Assembly: GCF_035083965.1 (NCBI RefSeq)
Contig: NC_089736.1
Span: 9,241,501-9,305,500 of the forward strand
Reading direction: 5' to 3'
Source: Branchiostoma lanceolatum
Taxonomy: Eukaryota; Chordata; Leptocardii; Amphioxiformes; Branchiostomatidae
Length of the DNA stretch: 64,000 nt
The position numbers were made by a program, and so were the translations under genes. The notes beneath the pieces are model-generated. The model was not told the DNA's origin. It searched no databases and saw only the letters and a program-made list of their open reading frames with translations. Positions 57,806-64,000 of this stretch are shown here, one piece after another. Numbering within the stretch: the stretch's first letter is position 1; each line of letters begins with the position of its first letter.

Positions 57806-60013
57806 ACTGGAAAACATAGAGAAGTCATTCGGTTTACACTTGGTCTTGGATTTTTTTCCTTACAGGGCCTTTGGTAGAATAAAAACACGACGGGCTATTT
57901 CGGAACTTCTGATTAGAACTTTTATAAGATGCTGCATGAGATACGCTGATCGTCTTCTCTTTCGTTCTCTGTTTCACTCCCTTCATCCTTCATCCGTCCG
58001 TCTTACCTCATTACTTTCAGTCACCCAAAAATTTGTTGTTTACTGACTTCATCGTACTTTGGCGTCGATGATATCACCCTGGAATGCGATTATCTCTATG
58101 TTTGGAGTTCTTTTCAAGACAATATCCGACAAAACACGATATGGTACCTGATAGAATATCTATCGATGGCTCAGTTCATCCTCTGCGAGGTGATACCATT
58201 GTCTGACTCTCCACAAGTTCCTGATAATTTCTCCTCGACCGAAAAGAATCCTTCTCATGCATGTAGCCCTCCTAGCCTAACTAAAATCACCCGTCCCACT
58301 GACCAACTGAGAGGGCCCATGTAGCCGCCCTGGTAGGGAGAACATGTGTAACACAGGCTAGTCAGTGGCCCTCCCCGATCCGTACATCAAAACGTTCTTA
58401 CGGCTTCAGATTGTGTGTGTCTTAGGCAACAATTGAAAACTACAAATATACTGTGCGCATAGTAATGTTTGTCCCCTTAGAGATCCCAGTGTTTCCTGTG
58501 CATAGTTAATATCTCCATCCATCAGATTAAATCAGCCCCCCCGAAGACACGGTGTCAGTATGATGAGTGATGGCAGGGTGGTCCCCTCGCCCCCCCCCCC
58601 TCCCCACAGGTACGGTAGGTGGGCACGTCACAACTGTCAGCACATTCAAATTCCTCATGATTGATTTGTTTGGTAACACGGTGGATCCAGTAGGTGGTCG
58701 AGTTACCCGATAGGCATAGACCATAGACGGGTTATTTTGTAATGGTAGAAGCATGTGGAGTGGATCACTGCTCTGTTAGCTGTCATTTTATCGTCTGATC
58801 AAGCGGGCTGGCGAAGGAAGTGGATGTTTTCTTTTACTAGTTTTAGGGTATTCTTTACACATTCTGAACTTGTATAGAATGGATGCCAGCAGAAAGAAAT
58901 TATCAAGCGCGCACAAAAGAAGAGGAGGCAGAGACATTAAATCTAAAATGGTCGCACTCCAAACACACACACACACGTACGCACACAAACACACGCACAC
59001 ACACAAACAAACAAATTCACATTCTGTCATACAGTGGGGATTTTTCCTGCTACTTATAGAGCCTGGTAGAGGCTAGTTAGTTTAAAAGTGACCACTGCAC
59101 GATCTGTCCGACCGAGACTCAGCGTGAGTGGCAGCGGCAGGTGAAAGGAATTTCTATCAACAGGACACGTCGTTTAGTTCCGCCCGCTTGATGTCGTACA
59201 TTAGGAGGTGGGAACATTTTTATGGGGCGGAACGGCAAGAGAACCGTGATGAGTGATCAAGTCTACAGGTGCTTGCGAGATTTATAGAATTTCTAATCAA
59301 ATCGTTGATATGTCCAGTTTGTCGCCCACCGTTTCACACATATAACGCAATCCTTGAGGTATTCCGGCCTTTTTATTAAAGAGAATAAAGAGATATCTTA
59401 CAAGAAAACGAAGAGCTGCTGTCGAGACATTCGCTAGGTGGCGCTTGCGCACTGTCATGTGCGACCGTCTACATCTCATATGTTTTCCTTCACTTCTGTT
59501 ACAACACTCTTTTAAAACATAATATTGGTGTAAAATTGAAACACAGTACTCACATAACTTCTGATTCAAAATAGCCGTGAAAGTTGTCGACTGACGTCAC
59601 GTAAAACCTTTATTGATAAAATGTAGAACACAGTCTAAAATGGGTGTCTAAAATCTTTCAATGTGAAAGTTTCATAACTATTGCAATTGTGATAAAATGT
59701 TTTGACTTTGACTTTATTGGGATCCACAATTAGCATACAATGTGCAGCTATTCTTCCTGTGGTCCTTAAACAAATACAAATACATATACACATAGATACA
59801 ACATTACGCAATGTTTAGAATCTCTTGAGGTACATGTAGTTGATTTCACACTTTTATGATACTCGTGATATCAACATTTCTGCATGACATTTCTGACATT
59901 TGATAGCTCTATTAAACAACTTACAAGTAAACAGGTAAGGGGTTGCGTATTGCCGTTTTTAGCCAATAGTATGCTTTTTGGGCAGCTACTGAGTTCCTGA
60001 TAGGTGTGTTTTT
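57806..60013. other. gap between tRNA and SETD4
   Basis: A (CA)n-type microsatellite lies at 58960-59020. On the minus strand AATAAA signals at 59713-59718 and 59609-59614 could end the SETD4 3' UTR. The 90-codon minus-strand frame at 59297-59569 has no recognised domain. Nothing else found. Confidence 0.45.
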
Positions 60014-63000
60014 CTACCGAGAGAACAGTTTCCTGAGGACGCCCTTCGCAATGGCCACTTTGGAGCTGTGCTGCAGCATCTTCAAGCCATTTTCCAGCAG
60101 CTTCTTCCTCTCCATCCCACAATACACCGCGAGGCGTCCGCAGGGTGGCGTCACTTCCTTTAACAGTTCTTTGTCTTCCTGTGGAATGAAACAATTTTTT
60201 CAATGAATGGTCGTCATAATATTCTCATACCCAAGAGATGCATATACACGTGAGACAAAAAGGAAGGGCTTCTAAAATATAATTGGCATATTGTGGAGGT
60301 AACCTTTACCTCTGTGGTAGTGGGATAAGTCCGGAGTCGAAGAGACAGCAGCCGACCAGCTATTTTCCGTGCTTTGATGTCCAGGGGTCCGTCCTCTTCA
60401 AAACGGCCTGTTCTCACATCCTCCCAGACATCCCTGAAAGAACCGTGGATATCACGGTGCAGTGTTGGATCAAACCGCATGAGGGAGCTATTAGACCATT
60501 AATGTCGTCACACACCTGGCCATGACCATGATCTGACCTTCGCTAAATTTGCAGTTTTTGATAAAATCGCATGGGGTCGCTGCTAGACCGCAAATGTCAT
60601 CAGTAACATGACAGTCGTTATTGAATGAACACCACATTCTCGGACTAATTGTCAGGAATTCTACAGAAACATGTACAATAGAACGTCTGTGCCAGGGCCA
60701 AGGCGAAAAACTGACAGAGGCGGAAAGGACGATATTTAGATAGTGAGTGAGCAGAAAAACGGTGTAAAACAATCAATTCAATGAAGACATTGTAGCAGAT
60801 GGGTAAGATTAGAAATAGACAATTTCAACAAAATTTTGAGCACTCACTCGTCATCCTGTTTGCACAGAAACACCATCAACACTATCAGCAGTTGCGGGGA
60901 CACACCAGTAACACCACAGGTCAGGTCGCTGGAACAAAAACATAGAGATGATGCATTTATCATGCGGGGAGGTTAACAGTTGACGTAATAATCTAGTCAT
61001 TCTTCTTCTTTTTTCAAATTTCGTCTCAAGGTACAGTTTTTCTATAGTCTAAACCATTTTCCATGGTAAAATAAATCTAACAATTTTTTGGGGGGGAGGG
61101 GGGGGGCAGCATGCACAGAACAATGGGTCTCAAAACAAACGTCCGACATCCCTGTCACTCACCTTATGAGATTGTTTTGCGCCAAAAACATGATCTTCCT
61201 CTCAAGCAGCTCGTTGTTCTCAGGCTGTAGATACTCCAGAACGTCCTGAACTACAGTAAGAAAATACAAAGTTTTTATTACACGAGTGTCTTGCTGTTAA
61301 GTTTTCAATTTTCCCCCTGCTATTGCAAGACCTTTAAAATTGATGGTATGGTCGCCAGATTTGATGACTTCTGTTCTACAGAATGGAGGGGGGGGGGTAA
61401 GAGCAAGAGAGTGATATCGATTATACAAAGAATATGTTGACAATGAGACAAATTATTAACCGAAACCTGGAGTCAAGATGCTTGGGTTATGCAGAGAACT
61501 GCAAATATATGATGACATGTAAAAGACGTTAGAACGTTAAATGATAGTTGAAAGGATAGGAGGAAAGAAATTAGTCAATTTTCTGATCTTCCGACAGACC
61601 TGTATGATGAGAAAGTCATGATCAAGTCATGCGCACAATTAATTGATCAACCGTGCCACGCCATATTTGGTGAGGACAACAGGTGACGTAATTTTCAGAC
61701 GACACTTTACCCAGGTTAAATGTAACGGTGTCAGCGGGGTTGCCAGGGACGACGAATCCGAACTCGAGCAGGAGATTGTCGTTGTCGGCGCGCCCGTAAC
61801 TGTTCATGACCTCGGCGTGTTTCCTGTACACGGTCCCCGTACGACTCTCCAAGCACCGGCTTTTGTCGTTGTAACGGTGTCTGATCTGGAAACACGAAAT
61901 CACGTGCGCAAATGCTGGGCTAAACCGTCCCAAAACCTATTTTTTTCACTCTCATTAAATCTAATCTATAATTTTCTCTCACTCTAACTTTTCCTGCCCC
62001 TTGCTATTGCGTTCCAAATGTATTATTAAACTACCATTGATTAGCCTTAAATATGTTTTCAAACATCCCACTGACTGTGACGTTATATATCATAAGGATA
62101 AGATTATCATTTTGATAATTATCAAAACGTCTGACTTCTACATTCGTTTAAAATTATCTGCGTGATGTCTTATTTCTTTATCAAGAAAGATTCACATCAA
62201 CTGCAGAAAAACTGAACAAACTGTTTTAGAAAACACTAAGTCTTTGTCGATCGGTTACCTTTGCTTTTACCGAATGGTTGATGGAGTCGACCAATGGGAA
62301 CATGGTGGGGGTGGGCGTGTCGGTGTCCCGGATGTGAGGGCAAGTTTCCAGTCCAATGGGCACGTCGAAAGCTCGAGTCTTGATAGCTGACCACGCCCAC
62401 CTGAAAAAGGAAACAAAATATGATCGTCTTGAAATCTGTATTAATCTATTCGTAAGATTAGCATAAGATGACTAAATATATTAAAGAATCAGCTACGTAA
62501 CACCTAAGATTACTAACTTGAAATCTTTGAAGCTGAAAACATCCTCTTGGTCAGGGAACAGATCTGCTAGTTGCTTGAAGAACGGCGTGAGCTCTTTGTA
62601 CTCTTTGTGACATTCGTACTTCTTCGCCTTCGCCCTTCCTCGGAGAGAGTTCGGCAAAAGTCGGAAGTCGTCTTCGGTGAAGAACGCTGGACACGAGTAC
62701 TCTTCGGGAAGGATGTCGATATACGGGCGCCAAAAGGATTTTTCCCGCCTGTATTTTTCGTACATGAGGAAAGCTGCGAGGGTCTGTGTGGGGTTTAGCT
62801 GGGGATCCGCCCTGGAAAAGGACAACAGAGTACAAAGATGTGACTCCAACAAATTACATCAGGTAGCTCCTTTATCAAGTGGGGTATGGGGTCTCTTAGT
62901 TTAGCCTCTGACCATGATCTCATAAAAACCGAACATGTAAAGGGAATGTTATGATCCGCTTGTGACATCCGTACTCTTTCGCCTCTCCTCGGTAATAGTT

Positions 63001-63864
63001 CGGTAAAAGTCGGAATCGTCTTCGGTGAAGAATGCTGGACACTTCTACCCCCACTCCACATCTACTTGGAGATAACCTTACCGTTCAATATACGGAGCGA
63101 TGTAGGAGTCCATAATGGCGTCCAGTGTGATGAGTAACCTCTTAGGGATCGTCAGAATCAGTTCTTCGTGCTGGAAAAGAGTGGAATAGATACATGGCTT
63201 TCTTTCTAAGGATCCTCAACAACAATTTGCTCTGTAAAATAACTGATATATACAGCTAGAATGAAACATTGCCTCTAGTCTAGAATCATTTTCATTTCCC
63301 CTTTACATTGTTAACCCAAATACAGTAAGGATTCGTTGAAATACCCCCTTTTACAGGAAATAGTTACAATATTTGGATAGGATATAGTTCTTTTTTATAA
63401 AACTATATTTCCCATGTTACCTGCTGGTCTGGAAAATACAGCAGTATGTCTAGCAGTTTTATCATGTCTCGGTTATAACGTATTTACATTCTCATTTAAG
63501 TATAAGAATGTTTGAAGCCAGTTTCTGATACCTTTAACGCCTTTGTAGCCATCAGTCCCCGGCCAGTTTCTAAACAGAAAAGACACGCACACACGCAGCA
63601 AGCAAAGAGGGTAAATAATGAATACGAATACTTTAAAACTGCAAGGAGCATTAGTAAAGGTTTATCAATAAAGTGAAACTCAGAAAATCAAATCATTTAA
63701 AGGATGACAAATAAAGGTGTAGTGAAAAATGCCCACAGCCATATCAGATAAACGTCTAATCTTCGTACCTGGAAAGATGGCGGGTTTGAGGGGCACGTTT
63801 CTGCAACCATTTCTGTGTAACCATTGGAAGAAGCGAACGAAAGACTCCTCGTGTGCAAGAGACA
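60014..63864 (-). CDS. SETD4: SETD4 orthologue, SET-domain lysine methyltransferase, 5' incomplete
   Basis: Exons in order: 63864-63769, 63569-63532, 63170-63082, 62811-62518, 62400-62259, 61885-61711, 61250-61163, 60928-60848, 60433-60310, 60178-60014. All phases agree and give about 429 residues before TAG (human SETD4 about 440 in full). The first exon shown starts in mid-codon after an acceptor (TTTGTTTAG), so the start codon lies beyond the window. Landmarks: FFQWLHRNGC, TGRGLMATKAL (SET motif I), FWRPYIDILPEEYSCPAFFT, FPLVDSINHSVKAK (NHS motif), EVMNSYGRADNDNLLLEFGF (catalytic Tyr region), then a helical Rubisco-LSMT-type C-terminal domain (DVLEYLQPENNELLERKI, KARKIAGRLLSLRL). Family members methylate histone and other lysines using S-adenosylmethionine. 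Strong identification. Confidence 0.93.
61081..61110 (+). repeat. G-rich run in SETD4 intron
   Basis: TTTTTTGGGGGGGAGGGGGG within the intron between exons 61250-61163 and 60928-60848. A second G run lies near 61388-61397. Low-complexity sequence only. Confidence 0.6.
62957..63042 (-). pseudogene. decayed duplicate of SETD4 exon sequence
   Basis: Inside the SETD4 intron between 62811 and 63082. It matches exon positions about 62605-62696 nearly base for base (CTTGTGACATCCGTACTCTT, GTTCGGTAAAAGTCGG, CGTCTTCGGTGAAGAATGCT then GGACAC). Gaps of about 7 and 2 nt shift the frame, so it cannot serve as an alternative exon. It shows a local duplication of exon sequence upstream of its source. Confidence 0.75.
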
Positions 63865-64000
63865 CTAAACAAATAGGAGGGAAATACAGGAGGAACATTG
63901 CATTGGTAAACCTTTCCACACCGTAAGTAAACACTGGTGCTTATTCTTGTCATTTTAGAAAACAAAACAAAACAGAAAGCCTGAAAGGGTTTACGAAATC

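Noticed and set aside
59871..60203. 110-codon minus-strand frame
   Set aside because: It overlaps the last SETD4 exon in the wrong frame; the correct frame continues the C-terminal helix and ends at 60014.

Overview
The window looks like nuclear DNA of an invertebrate chordate, most probably a lancelet (Branchiostoma-type); this is an inference. Its spliced genes encode clear one-to-one relatives of vertebrate proteins (KRIT1, WDR86, SETD4, a KLHL24/35-like kelch protein). Introns have GT-AG ends, and the non-coding DNA is dense in short SINEs, MITEs, fold-back elements and long G/C homopolymers. All exon joins below were worked out by hand from splice signals, reading phase and remembered family sequences. 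No alignment or search was run.

Layout. (1) 1.7-13.1 kb, plus strand: a complete 16-coding-exon KRIT1/CCM1 gene (about 724 aa) whose introns carry SINEs, LINE 3' ends, several MITEs and a fold-back element built of G7/C7 minisatellite arms. (2) 14.8-16.25 kb, minus: a coiled-coil plus NHL-repeat protein (480 aa) without a visible RING or B-box. (3) 19.7-23.5 kb: two inverted-repeat DNA elements with TA target duplications; the second (1.85 kb) has arms of about 430 bp. (4) 23.9-27.1 kb, plus: a five-exon BTB-BACK-kelch gene (579 aa) preceded by a duplicated block with CRE and ATGGCGGC motifs. (5) 31.4-54.2 kb, minus: WDR86 (five coding exons, about 416 aa), with one intron of about 20.7 kb that holds most repeats of the window, including a 5S-rRNA-headed SINE. 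(6) 57.7 kb, minus: an intron-containing tRNA-Phe(GAA) gene. (7) 60.0-63.9 kb, minus: SETD4, lacking only its first exon(s), which lie beyond the right edge.

The protein genes have unrelated jobs and nothing suggests an operon-like or pathway relation: endothelial/epithelial junction signalling (KRIT1), Cul3-type substrate adaptor (kelch), WD40 scaffold (WDR86), lysine methyltransferase (SETD4). The parts that most merit a second look are the tRNA-Phe intron, the 5S-derived SINE sharing its tail with tRNA-like SINEs, the minisatellite-armed fold-back element in KRIT1, the probable GC-AG intron and tandemly duplicated splice donor in WDR86, and the replacement of the third NPxY/F motif of KRIT1.
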